A DNA stretch of 64,000 nucleotides from Cyathus striatus (GCA_025738555.1 JAOVFP010000003.1:1984001-2048000); one strand, 5' to 3'. Counted from the stretch's first letter, positions 49,286 to 60,200 are shown. A program made the numbers and translations. The notes: generated from the letters alone by a model not told the origin.

Positions 49286-50762
49286 CTTATTACCAACACC
49301 TCCTTCTCCAACCCCCCTCCTTGAGTACTTTGACTTTGCATGGTAGTATCACACCCTCACCTCTCATAAACTATGTTAGTTATTGTTATTCGTAACATGT
49401 TCATGATAAGCTAACAATTACCGCAATCAGACTGCGCATTCTCGCACTATAAGCAATATACTTACCTGGTCCTACATCTCTCCCTCGCAGCCACCATCTG
49501 AACGTAGCTCGACTTTCCATAGTCATTCCAACCCTCTCCCCTCGAACATATTACTCATCCGAATATGTTTGCGCTGCACAAACACTCATTGTCTTTTTCC
49601 CTTGTAAACTAGGTTAGTTATCATCATTCGCAATAATTTCGTGACAAGCTAACGATCACTACAATCCAACAATATACCTAGATCTATCACTCACAGCCAA
49701 CTTCTGAACACAGGAGCAATTTTTCAGCTTAAGTTAGGAATTCGTCAAGTCTACATTGAAATATTTGAATGCCATTCGTACCTGTTAGTTATATGGTATG
49801 TTAACTATGGTGTCTGGTTATTGTGAATGTCAATCATATGGCATACTTACACATGTAATCTTCTCAACATATCACCACTACGTACTTGGTTAAAACTCAT
49901 CTACTGTAATCAAACTCACTGAGTTTCCTTTCCGTACCAGACCGTATCAATAACTCCCACACCTCTAGTACAAACTTCGTCTTTTACGAGCTTCAAATAC
50001 TCAAATCACGTGATACTTATCTCAAAAGATAACACATTCAGATCTAGCCGTACATGCATCAACGCGTTATTCGCGTTTGCTCTTCTCCTCTCACTCACCC
50101 TCTCCTACTGGTTCCCTCCAACGCCGACGCTTCCACATTGCCCCGGACACCGCAATTACGCACCAGGAACTCAAGACCGTCAGTATCGCGCGCTACCAAG
50201 AGCAACTGAATACCACAATTCACCTTACCAACGGCCGCGTCATCGCCCCAAGTCTTTCTCCTCAAGTTTTATTCTTCAAATTTTCTTTTCAATGCATCGC
50301 TACTCTTACTGTTTCATACCATACCATTTACCTTACACCAATCTTCGATCTCAAGACAATTAATCTCCGTTTATCAACTATTCCTCGTTAAGTAAAGTCT
50401 TTCTACATAATCCATATATATACTCCTCCTCAGTGCAGCGAATTTCTCCCCACTTTCTGTGAAGTTCTAAGTGATTGTTTGGGTCTTCTTGTTCATATCT
50501 ACCTGCTCCCCTCGCGTTCTACCGTTCTGTTTTCGATATCTCATCAAGTCTTCGCATTTAAATTTCATTTCGAGGTTTTCTTCTTTTCCTGTGTTCTCAT
50601 ACTGAACTTTTTGTTCCTGATCAAGCCTTCGAACACTTTAGGACATCCCAGTCAAACGGAAATTCGACGACTCGCATTTCAAGCTCTTTGTTTAGGCCTC
50701 AAGGTATTCCTTACCCTTACACTCTAACATCCTGAATATTTATACCTTCACAGTAGCCTATC
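49286..50762. other. Non-coding stretch upstream of the companion gene, right copy (left-copy equivalent 3900-5376)
   Basis: No supportable gene. Two related ~65-bp segments (around 49365-49430 and 49605-49670) share TAAACTA(T/G)GTTAGTTAT and GCTAACAATTACCGCAATC-like cores about 240 bp apart, an old tandem duplication. The stretch probably includes the promoter and 5' leader of the gene starting at 50763. Confidence 0.5.
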
Positions 50763-53506
50763 ATGACGAGACGCTCATGGGCAACAACGAAACAACGACT
50801 ATGGCTTGAGAGTCGAATACCAGGGTTTGTTCGTGCGAAGGAAAGCAAGAAAACGACAACTTGGTTTGCTGACTTATACGTGGATTACTTACATGAGTGG
50901 GGATGACCGAAGCTTAGCAAGAAGGAGAAACGCGAGTGGGGTGCAGATGCAAAGGCTAAGAAATGGATAATTCGGTGTGAAGTGAGTGACAAATGTTCAT
51001 AATAAACATATTGTGCTTACGAACCAGCAATATTTCCCCTTTGTAGCAATTGAGCAGGTGGTTCCGGAACCATATTCGCCAGTCTAAGGCAGCTATGCGA
51101 GGTTCTCTTAACATCAAGAAAAAATCTATGAAGCGGAAATTGCAACAGTGGCAGGTCTACAGGACCTTATATATCGATCATCTTAAGCCTCTGATGGAGG
51201 ACGCATGGAACACATACCTTGCAACATTGCCAGCAGACTCCGAGACAGCAAAAACAAAGTTTGAAGTTCAAAACGCACTCGTTAAGCATCATTTCGAGAA
51301 CGAAACCGAGGACGTTTTGGACGATGTTCGAGAAGTTCACGCTGCAATGCGAGAAGGCCATTATGATGTAAGTCTCTTTATGGATCCTGAGGAGGACTGC
51401 AACAAGCGGTACGAGAGGTGAATGCGAATAAGTATACTGTGTTGTTTCAATTGGCTCACATATTATTAGAGCAATTAATAAGCTCTCCGTGTCAATTGTG
51501 TCAATGATATCTAGTCTTTCTAAGGATACTGGTTGGAACTTCATGGTCCTCGCAGGCGGGCCACGGCCACGTGATGGGGGAGACATGGAAACTATGATGT
51601 AAGTTGAATTTTACATTGGTATATTCAACTCTTACTCACCGTATTGTGCTTATGCAGTTTACACTATGGCAAGGATAAGAATGGAAGCACTTGGGAGTCG
51701 TGGATGGGGAGTGAGAGGTTTGCGAAAGACGTTACTAATGGGTTCGATGACTTTCTTCATGAGTGTTTTTGTAAGTATACTTCGCTGTCATCTGATTCTT
51801 ACCTATGCTAATGAATATACCCAGCGGAAGAAGACCGAAAATCTTGAAGTCTTGAAGTCACAACGAGTTCTGCTAGCACAAGCGATGGCAAAGGAGAAGT
51901 AAATGGGGGGGATCATTCTGCTCGCACTGGCGACGGTGAAGACGAAGTTAACGAGGGCACAGGGCATGATGGTCAGGATGACGAAGAAGACCATAATGAA
52001 GACCCTGATCAGGTGTGGGGACTCGGTCTTTCGGCTGATGAACAGGTGCCCATATCAAATGACCGCTCTATATCGCAAACTCCGGCTTCCTATGAGGACG
52101 GCAATGCTTGGCATTTGAAGCTGGTTGAACAGATGAAGAGAAATATAGCACAAGACCCGAACCAGCCACCCAGTCTCGCCAAAAAGGTTAAACATCCCAG
52201 AAAGTCGAAGAAAGCACTGAAGGAGATTAATCCTTCCAGTGACCCTGTGAACCCTCGCAGATCTGGATGCCTAGGAGGCACTAGGGAGGATGAGTGAGGT
52301 TCAATTACTTTCGCATCTGAGTATACCAACTAACTATCTTCACGCACCATTTCTAGATATACCTTACAGTCATCCAACCCTGTAAATGACAGTGCTGGCA
52401 TCAATGATACACCAACGCAAAATACCGGCAGTGAGACATCCAACGACTCCATCAACAACGCTGCCGATGGAGGTGTACCTACAGGTGGAACCGACGAAGT
52501 CAATGGGATACCTACTGTAAGGTACGTATGACTATTAATATTATAGATAAAGTACCGCTAAATAATTATATTTTACAGTGCCAGGCCGGCCACCACAGTA
52601 GCGGAGGGAGACCAGAGTGGTGAATACAACCCACTGCTGTACGTTATATTCTTCATGCTCAGATCGTTCAATTGACTTCTTTCATGATAGAATTACTGAA
52701 GCTAGCAACGAGGGAAACATACCAATGTAAGCTCCATTCAACCTGTTTCATGTTACAAATTACGTTAGTTAATGTACATTTAGAAGTCCCATTGCCACGG
52801 GCACTGGCGACAACACCGGAATTATACCAGATTATGCACAGCAGTACATTGAGTACTTTTGGTCTATTTCATCGGACGTACGGTGGAAATTGCTCATCAA
52901 TGAATGGAAACTATTTGAGCTGAAGAAGCCTGACAGAAGTGTAAGTCGTTGCTCTATGTTGTGGTATTGAGCTTTAGATGTTCATTTCTACCTATAATTT
53001 AAACAGGCATTTCCAACCAAACACCGTCCAAAGGAAGTAGCCTGGTGGATTAAAAATCACCGAAGCACAAAGGGTGTGCCGAACGTAATCGCAGCGAAAT
53101 TCAGCAACACCTGGACCAAGTGGTGGTCATCAATTCAGCCTTATTGGCGTGTTGCAGATGATGATAGCCTTAAGAGGTCATCACCACCGAACGGTTGCGA
53201 TTGGGGGTCGTTGTTCTGTGGGGGGCCATTGGGATTGTGCTGTGTCGTTATGTCACTGTCATGGTGGCTTAATGCTATTAACTGCGCACCAGACCAGGAT
53301 AGGCACCAGTTAGAGGCAACATTTTGGAACGCTGTTGATGATGTTGTATGGGTTCTTCAACATGCTGACATGCCTCCCGTGCTCATAGGCACTAAGCAAG
53401 GACTAGAAAGTTCTGAAGAGGTTGTGAAACCAAGGAAACGGTATGTATCTTTTATCTCTACTGATCAATTCTTTATTCATACTTTACCATTAGCGGAAGG
53501 AAATAA
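50763..53506 (+). CDS. Companion gene of the KDZ element, right copy (unnamed agaricomycete family, two in-frame TGA)
   Basis: The function is unknown, and I recognise only the family type: large agaricomycete hypothetical proteins with an N-terminal WAT..Q..(W/F)L module followed by a 'WF.NH.R' step. Eleven exons: 50763-50981, 51047-51417, 51470-51598, 51658-51770, 51825-52293, 52357-52521, 52579-52638, 52691-52726, 52784-52940, 53007-53440, 53494-53506. They sum to 722 codons. Order: RRSWATTKQRLWLESRIPGF; KWIIRCE-QLSRWFRNHIR; a helical stretch; a GWNFMVLAGGPRP motif; LHYGKDKNG; an acidic disordered middle; then IPDYAQQYIEYF...WWIKNHR...FSNTWTKWWSSIQPYWR, CGGPLGLCCVVMSLSWW, and a basic KPRKRGRK tail resembling a nuclear signal. 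Two TGA codons (50904-50906, 51845-51847) fall in open exons. It is transcribed away from the transposase, with about 4.4 kb between the two start codons. Confidence 0.75.
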
Positions 53507-54014
53507 GTGCGGCTATGAGCATGCTGCAAGTAACCTATGATCATCTATATTCATCCTAGCCTATACATCGGTATATCATTCATTCTATTTCGCTTATGCT
53601 TCTAAGTTCTATCATTTAATCCCAAGTCACCTCGAGGCTCGCATGCGTACCACCAGAATTAACTTTGCTTCATTTTATCCCTTTTAATTCATTCACTTAA
53701 ATTGCTTGGAATATGTTCGTTTTAATTCCTTCTCCACCACGGTCCATTATAATTCGTTGTCCCATATTAGTCTACTTGAATTACGTCGATTTTAATGCCA
53801 TTTTAAATACTATACTCATTCTATTTCATGCATTCTATTCCCATTTTCTCCCTACATAAACTCTAATAGCGCAAATTTATCTGAAAGTCTTGTTACAAAA
53901 TTTATATATAACCAGTGGTAGTACAGTTTTGGTTATTCGTGCAAGTATGGGTAGGAGTGGTATGGTTCTGCTGTCGAGGATGCTCTCTTATCATACATGA
54001 ATTGGCACAGTTAC

Positions 54015-54745
54015 CCACCAAGCGGAGGACTCATCTTGCGCCACTCCACCTCACACCTCCTACCCTTTACTCTTCGCTTCCAAAATCCAACTTTATCTCA
54101 CCCATTACCATTTCTCGCCTTTCCCTTCCGCCCTTGTTCCACTGCAGTCCTCCCTTGCTTCGTTGGTCTAGGCGCGTTGCTGGTCATGTGTCGACGTACC
54201 CCATTGCAGCGTCTTCTTGCCCATCCCGCTTTATACTAAGCGGACTGTCGGGTAACGAGGTGGGGCGGACATTGTATGTAAGAGGTGGAGTGAATACGAA
54301 ATTGGGAGGAGAGGCGTTCAGCTGAGCGCGTTCCCAGCCCTCCCCTGATATTCCTTTTTAGGATATAAAGTCTCACAGTGTAAGGTCACGCGTATCTGAG
54401 AACGCACTCAGTTGAGCACATTAACGAACATCGTCCCTCTCCTACCCACCTCTCCTCCCCACTGTTCGTATCCCTCATCCACCCACTTCGTCACACGTCG
54501 GCTAATGAAGACCCTGCAGCGGGCCAGCGTCATCTAGTGCGCAGTGCGGCCCAGTCCCCTTACCCTACGAACGGCACATCAGCAAGCGACCACTGAAGTA
54601 CTGACCAGGGACGTGCCAAGACCAATGAAAAAAGGGAAGGCCACAACAGCAAAAGGGCGGAAGGGAACGGTAGGAAAGGGTCATGGGTCATGGGTGGTGT
54701 GAGGTGCAAGGTGGAGCGACGCTGGACGAGTTCGCTTGGTGAGTG
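54015..54745. repeat. Imperfect ~730-bp palindrome inside the KDZ element
   Basis: The left half (from about 54015) and the right half (to about 54745) are diverged reverse complements centred near 54375. For example, CACCAAGCGGAGGACTC and CTTCCGCCCTTGTTCC on one side pair with reverse-complemented GAGTTCGCTTGGTG and AAAAGGGCGGAAGG on the other. CAGCTGAGCGCGTTC and GAACGCACTCAGTTGAG face each other near the centre. The left copy shows part of this structure at 1-650. Confidence 0.7.
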
Positions 54746-55795
54746 TGGTCCTCACATCCTGACCTCCCTCCACATCCCCTGCTGTCTCATGCCTGCAGTA
54801 TCGTCTATTTTTCGCAGACGGAATTACAATTCGTCAAGCCGCCCTCCTTCACATGCCGTCTTGTGGCAACGGCACCTCCTCCCTCCTCTCCTACGTCGTG
54901 ATGATGACTACGACGCAAAGGGGCCCTCCCCACTTCCACTGGCCCTTCCAACACCACCAGCAACGTCGTCGTCTCGACGTCTCATCCGTTTCGCCAACAG
55001 CCCCCACCACCTCCATTCCCTCTTCCCGCTGTAATGGCATTGTAGCCGTGTAACCTCCCTACGCGTCCACCTACATTCCCTTCTCCGCCATGTCAGCTTG
55101 CCCACTCCGTCTTCCCTGATCCTCAAGACTACAGCGTCGTAGACCCCATGTCACCCAGCCCTCGTCAAAATCCCCTGCCTCAACATCCCCCTCATTCCTC
55201 AAGTCCTCGCAGTGGTCAAAATGATGCGCCAAGTCCTCGACATGCACGGTAACACCAGGTAATCTTCTCTCCTATTCCATTGTCCCCCTCGTTAACCCTC
55301 CCTTCTCACAGCGGTGGTATCGACCGTTGTCGTCCACGCCATTTGGCATCATCCCCATCCCCACTCTCCTACCACCACCTCCCTCCTCAACGGCATCGTA
55401 GCCGTTCGCCTACACCACCTTTCACCTCGTCTCCCTTCGCTCGATTGCAATGCCACGGCCCCTACCTCAACGAAGGGATTATCAACGACATGTAGACGCT
55501 GTGTCTACCTTACACCACCACCACCACCGCTGCCGCCGTGTCCTCCTCTTCTTTCTCCCGCGCCAGCGGCGGCACTGGTGTCTCGACGTTGGGCACGCCA
55601 CCGCCAATGGAGTCTCCTGCACTTTTGTCCAGTGCATTACTGCTGTTTTGCCAACCGCCACCGCCGCTACCACCACCACTACCGCCGCCATTCCCCTCTC
55701 GTCCTGTTACAATGTACTGCCGACTTTGTACCCTTCTCCCCTCATAATCCCTTGTTTCATCGCTGTCGTCTTGGCCATTTTTATATATTAGAATA
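54746..55795 (+). repeat. Pyrimidine-rich low-complexity tract (CCT/CCA/CAC)
   Basis: The plus strand is strongly C/T and CAC biased, with runs such as CACCACCACCACCACC. Several overlapping frames are open only because of the composition (Pro/Ser/His-rich), so none is called as a gene. Confidence 0.7.
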
Positions 55796-56164
55796 AGGTA
55801 GTTTGTTATATAAGGACAGTTAAATTGTGTATTGATTTTGAGAGAGAATTATAGGTATAAGACCAAAGGATAAGTCAATTTTGATATGTATACTCTGGTA
55901 TATATGAGAACTGGTAGAATGCAGAATCTAATGATCACATTTGGCAGCTCTAATTCTAGCATCTGTAAATAAACACTTTGTAAATTTAATGATTAAACTT
56001 ATGACCTAAATTTATTATAAATGAGAATGTTTCAAAATTAATAAACAGGTTTTAACAACACTCATTTTAGCATCTAAATTTGTGTAAAATAAGTTCTTTG
56101 AGGAATTATTAAACAAGAATTAATAAACACACATTGGTAGTTCTCTTTGTAGCATCTAAAAGTA
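55796..56164. other. AT-rich stretch before the distal array
   Basis: No gene seen. The sequence is AT-rich, with the loosely repeated phrases AGCATCTAAA and GTAGTTCTCTTTGTAGCATC, which may be decayed array units. Confidence 0.4.
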
Positions 56165-57790
56165 CACATTCATTAGTACCAATAATAAGTAAATACTCAC
56201 TTGAAACACTTGATGATTACATATGATCACCTATACATCCATTAACATGAATAGTAAGTGAACATACACTTGAAATGCTCAATGATTACCTATGATCACT
56301 ATGTCCACTAGTGCAAATAGTATGTGAATATATGCTTGAAATGTTCAATGATCACCTATGAACACCTATATATCCATTAGTGTAAATAGTAAGTGAATAT
56401 ACACTTGAAATGCTTAATGATCACCTATGATCACTATGTCCACTAGTGCAAATAGTAAGTGAATATACACTTGAAATGCTTAATGATCACCTATGATCAC
56501 TATGTCCATTAGTGCAAATAGTATGTGCATATATGCTTGAAATGCTCAATGATCATCTATGAACACCTATACATCCATTAGTGTGAATAGTAAGTGAATA
56601 TACACTTGAAATGCTTAATGATCACCTATGATCACCTATACATCCATCAGTGTGAATAGTAAGTGAATATACACTTGAAATGCTTAATGATCACCTATGA
56701 ACACCTATACATCCATTAGTGTGAATAGTAAGTGAATATACACTTGAAATGCTTAATGATCACCTATGAACACCTATACATTCATTAGTGTGAATAGTAA
56801 GTGAATATACACTTGAAATGCTTAATGATCACCTATGAACACCTATACATTCATTAGTGTGAATAGTAAGTGAATATACACTTGAAATGCTTAATGATCA
56901 CCTATGAACACCTATACATTCATTAGTGTGAATAGTCAGTGAATATACACTTGAAATGCTCAATGATCACCTATGAACACCTATACATCCATTAGTATGA
57001 ATAGTAAGTGGGTATGCACTTGAAATGCTTAATGATCACCTATGAACACCTATACATCCATTAGTGTGAATAGTAAGTGGGTATGCACTTGAAATGCTTA
57101 ATGATCACCTATGAACACCTATACATTCATTAGTGTGAATAGTAAGTGAATATACACTTGAAATGCTTAATGATCACCTATGAACACCTATACATTCATT
57201 AGTGTGAATAGTAAGTGAATATACACTTGAAATGCTTAATGATCACCTATGATCACCTATACATCCATCAGTGTGAATAGTAAGTGAATATACACTTGAA
57301 ATGCTTAATGATCACCTATGAACACCTATACATTCATTAGTGTGAATAGTAAGTAAATATACACTTAAAATACTTAATGATCACCTATGATCACCTATAC
57401 ATCCATTAGTGTGAATAGTAAGTGAATATGCACTTGAAATGCTTAATAATCACCTATGAACACCTATACATCCATTAGTGTGAATAATAAGTGAATATAC
57501 ACTTGAAATGCTCAATGATCACCTATGAACACCTATACATCCATTAGTATGAATAGTAAGTGAATATACACTTGAAATGCTCAATGATCACCTATGAACA
57601 CCTATATATCCATTAGTATGAATAATAAGTGAATATGTACTTAAAGCACTCAATGATCACCTATGATCACTTATACATCCATTAGCATGAATAGTAAGTG
57701 AATATGCACTTGAAATGCTCAATGATCACATATGATCACTATTAGATTCATTAGTACTGGTAGTAAGTGAATATGCACTTGAAACACTAC
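56165..57790 (+). repeat. Subterminal tandem array, ~68-bp unit, right copy (distal side)
   Basis: About 24 units related to those at 12430-13850. Many carry TGAACACC in place of the second TGATCACC, together with CATTAGTGTGAATAGTAAGTG. It is inverted relative to the array at 40806, so the element is framed by two inverted satellite-like arrays. Confidence 0.93.
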
Positions 57791-57956
57791 TAAAATACTG
57801 AAAGATCACTTATGATCACATAAACATTCACTAGTACCCCTACATTCATTAGTACATATATAATAGTGGGTGATCATAAAAAAAATGCCTAGCTTATATG
57901 ATCACCATGATCATAAAACATAGGCATTTAATGAAAATAATTGGCTGACACTTATG
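57770..57956 (+). repeat. KDZ terminal inverted repeat, right end of right copy
   Basis: Ends ATTGGCTGACACTTATG at 57956. It shares TGTCAGCCAAT, the CATTAAATGCCTA block, the TGATCA hairpin and the following ~130 bp with the opposite end, with scattered substitutions (for example CTATG for CTAGG). Diverged ends beside an otherwise identical copy suggest that the TIRs drift independently. Confidence 0.87.
57883..57929. repeat. Nested subterminal hairpin (right copy, right end)
   Basis: Outer arms AAATGCCTAG and CATAGGCATTT differ by one mismatch; the inner ATGATCA-CCA-TGATCAT stem is perfect. Conservation of the hairpin at both ends, despite drift elsewhere, is consistent with a role in transposition. 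Confidence 0.83.
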
Positions 57957-57963
57957 GTGTAGA
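57957..57963. other. Target-site duplication partner (GTGTAGA) at the right end of the right copy
   Basis: GTGTAGA follows the KDZ terminus ...GGCTGACACTTATG. It matches the reverse complement of 14017-14023. The eighth base differs (C at 57964 versus G on the complement of 14016). Confidence 0.75.
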
Positions 57964-58700
57964 CACAGAGACTTCGCCAAAACGCATGAGACCAAAGAAA
58001 ACTGATGTTGCCATTGCCCAGATGCAGGCATCAAAGGAGGTGCTCAGCCGAAGTTCAGCTCGGAGCGTGAGTAACATGGGGACAGTAATGGGGGTCGAGG
58101 AGGGCGCCGCCGGGAAGCACCTTGAATGCGTGCCATGCCTCGAAGTGAGAACTCGAGTCGTGTACGATCCTCATCAGATAGTGGGGAGGCCACCCTTGAG
58201 CCAGGTGCCAGGCCCGAACCGCCGCTAGGTACTTGCGAATAGTGGGAATAGACACAGTCTCAAACACAGTACCATCGGCAAAGAGGGGATCAGCTGGATT
58301 GGGATCGGTGACTGCCCAGAGTGCGAAGGAGTGGAGCAGAGGGAAGGCTGCAGGAAGGCGGTCATGTTCGGGTACTGAGAACACATCACAGAAGATGTGG
58401 AACTTATGGAGACCAGCGCCGTAGTTGGTGCTCTCATCCAGGGAGGCACCCAGTGCCAGTGCCCAGGCGTGTTGCAGAATTGGGACTTGCAAGATGGCAT
58501 CCGGCGGGGACCTTGTGCCCTTCCAGTGGAAGATGCGCTGGTTGGATGCACATGCAGGGCGTAATGGCGACGGTGATAGCTGCAGAGCGGCCACAGTTTC
58601 CACAACCCAGTCGCCCGGAAGCGACGACGGGACAATGCGGACTGCACGCGCAGGCATCACCATGATTGCAGGCGGTGGGCAAAATGGGGGGAGGGGAGAT
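57957..58700 (-). pseudogene. DIRS-order tyrosine recombinase, N-terminal half (split gene)
   Basis: Minus-strand reading gives the SAM-like N-terminal region (STNYGAGLHKFHIFCDVFSV, VSIPTIRKYLAAVRAWHLAQ). After a frameshift near 58150 it gives ITVPMLLTLRAELRLSTSFD and ACIWAMATSVFFGLMRFGEV, which contains the first catalytic Arg. The reading frame runs straight into the KDZ terminus after GTCTCTGTGTCTACAC. The next residues of the family are found at 14017. It is GC-rich relative to the adjacent array. Confidence 0.9.
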
Positions 58701-60200
58701 TGACTCTTGAAGTGGCGGATGGGAAACCAGCCAGAAAGGCGGGGATATCGCCTCGGGATAAAGCGTCGGACACATTGAGTCGGCTGGGAATGTATACGGT
58801 AGCGAGTGAGATCCCAGAGGACGCCAGGAGGGCGTAGATGTTCTTGACCACCTTGTTGGTGTTCCTGCTGCGGGAACGGCCTGAGTTCACCACGGCCACC
58901 ACACCTCAGTTGTCCGAGCACACCAGGTAGGACATCCCAGCCTGCGTGTTCTTCTTGATGAGACCAAGGTGGAGCGCCAGGCGCAGCCAAGCTCTACCGC
59001 GGCTGCCTCTGCCCAACCTATGTCGAACTCGAGGTGGGGGCCAACGCAGGTGCCGGGCGCATAGCGCCAGACAGCCCAGTGCCCAGCTACGACGACACCA
59101 ATCCCAAAGGACGAGCTTGCGTCCCCCCACCACTGTAAGTCCACGGGGGTGCGTGTCTGCAGTGGGAGCGAGTTCGGGGAGGATTGTATGACGAATCGCA
59201 CCCAGTCGAGGTCTTTTAGCATGGCCGCCGGGGGATGCAGCACAGCCCGCTTGGAAAAGAAGGCGCGGGAGAAGGAGGCGAGTGACCGGAGGAAAGGGCG
59301 CGCCAGGCGAAAGATGGACGAGGCGTGGACGAGCTTCCCATGAAAACTTGCAGCCTCCCGGGCAGTGTAGGAAGCTCCTGGGGTTGCCCACTCGCGAAGC
59401 AGCGCAAGGAGGGCATCCACCTTGCTGGAAGGCAGTGAGACGGAGTGGTGCTCCAAGTCCCAGTCGAAACCGATGTACCGTTGGACAACTGCTAGGTTGC
59501 GTGTCTTGGTCGCACTCCAAGGCACCCCGAGGGCTGCGGTGAGCTCGATGAACTCGGCTTCGACCCAGGTGTCGTCGGGCAGGGCAATGACAAAGAAGTC
59601 GTCGACCCATTTGAGCAGGAGCCGAAAGCCGCAGGCCTTGTAGATAGCCACCAGCATATCCGCCACTTGGCCGAAGACCCCAGCACTGGAAGCCAGGCCG
59701 AAGCATACCGCCCTGTCGACGTACACCTTCCCTCACCACCAAATGCAGATGAAATTCTGCTGCGAGGGGAGGATGGGCGTGATGCGGTAAGCAGCTGAGA
59801 TGTCGAATGTGGCAGCACGGCAGCCATCGGGCAGGGAGAGGAGAAGATCGGAGGTGTCGGCAAAGGTCCCCCACGCAGTGGGGAACTGGTCCGCGTCGAT
59901 GAAGGAGTTTACAGATGCGATGGAGGGGTGGGAGTGGGGGAAGGATAGGTCCTGAATTAAACGAAAGTCGTCGGAGTGGGGCTTGGGCACCAGGCCCAGT
60001 GGGGAAGTCATGAAGGGACCAATCTCCTCCTCGAGTTGGAGGGGATCGTACGCCTCGGAATAGCGGCCTGCCACTTGCTCCGCTAGGATGTAGCGGTCGA
60101 TGAATGCAGGGTCCAGCCACGAGGAAGCGTGATTGTCGAAATAAGTGAGTGCGGTCAAGGGAGGCTGCGACGCCTACCTCGAAACCGCTTTTAATTCCAT
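58701..60200 (-). pseudogene. DIRS-order reverse transcriptase and RNase H (degraded)
   Basis: Order on the minus strand: RT fingers and palm (SPLGLVPKPHSDDFRLIQDL, AATFDISAAYRITP), YVDRAVCFGLASSAGVFG, the catalytic KWVDDFFVI box, a thumb region, then RNase H (QWWGDASSSFGIGVV, DIGWAEAAAVELG, YLVCSDN, SRLNVSDALSRGD). Stops interrupt at least twice with TGA (after FICIWW near 59732, and after CSDN near 58907). Frameshifts occur near 60150 and 58990. No methyltransferase domain was seen. The element is a dead insertion that served as the target of the KDZ transposon. Confidence 0.9.

Larger units (their letters stand above)
40640..57956 (-). mobile_element. Right copy of giant KDZ transposon, complete (about 17.3 kb)
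   Basis: Both ends are visible. The left end reads GAGGGGTGTCAGCCAATTTT and the right end, in reverse complement, reads CATAAGTGTCAGCCAATTAT. More than 200 bp of matching terminal sequence follows inward, then large tandem arrays at both ends in inverted orientation. Internal content is the KDZ transposase (42377-46338), unrecognised coding-like fragments (46.8-49.3 kb), the companion gene (50763-53506), an imperfect palindrome (54.0-54.75 kb) and a pyrimidine-rich tract (54.75-55.8 kb). The right flank GTGTAGA (57957-57963) equals the reverse complement of TCTACAC at 14017-14023. This makes a 7-bp target duplication, or 8 bp with one mismatch, once the spacer is flipped. Eight-base duplications are reported for the related Zisupton elements. 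Confidence 0.88.

Noticed and set aside
1..54664. The two arms as a simple assembly duplicate of one locus
   Set aside because: Not adopted as the main explanation: each arm joins different flanking DNA at its array end, and the DIRS halves and target duplication give a coherent insertion history. Assembly error in spacer orientation is still kept as a possibility.
54690..55796. Several overlapping Pro/Ser/His/Leu-rich open frames
   Set aside because: They are open in multiple frames because of CCT/CCA/CAC composition; no motif or intron structure supports a gene.
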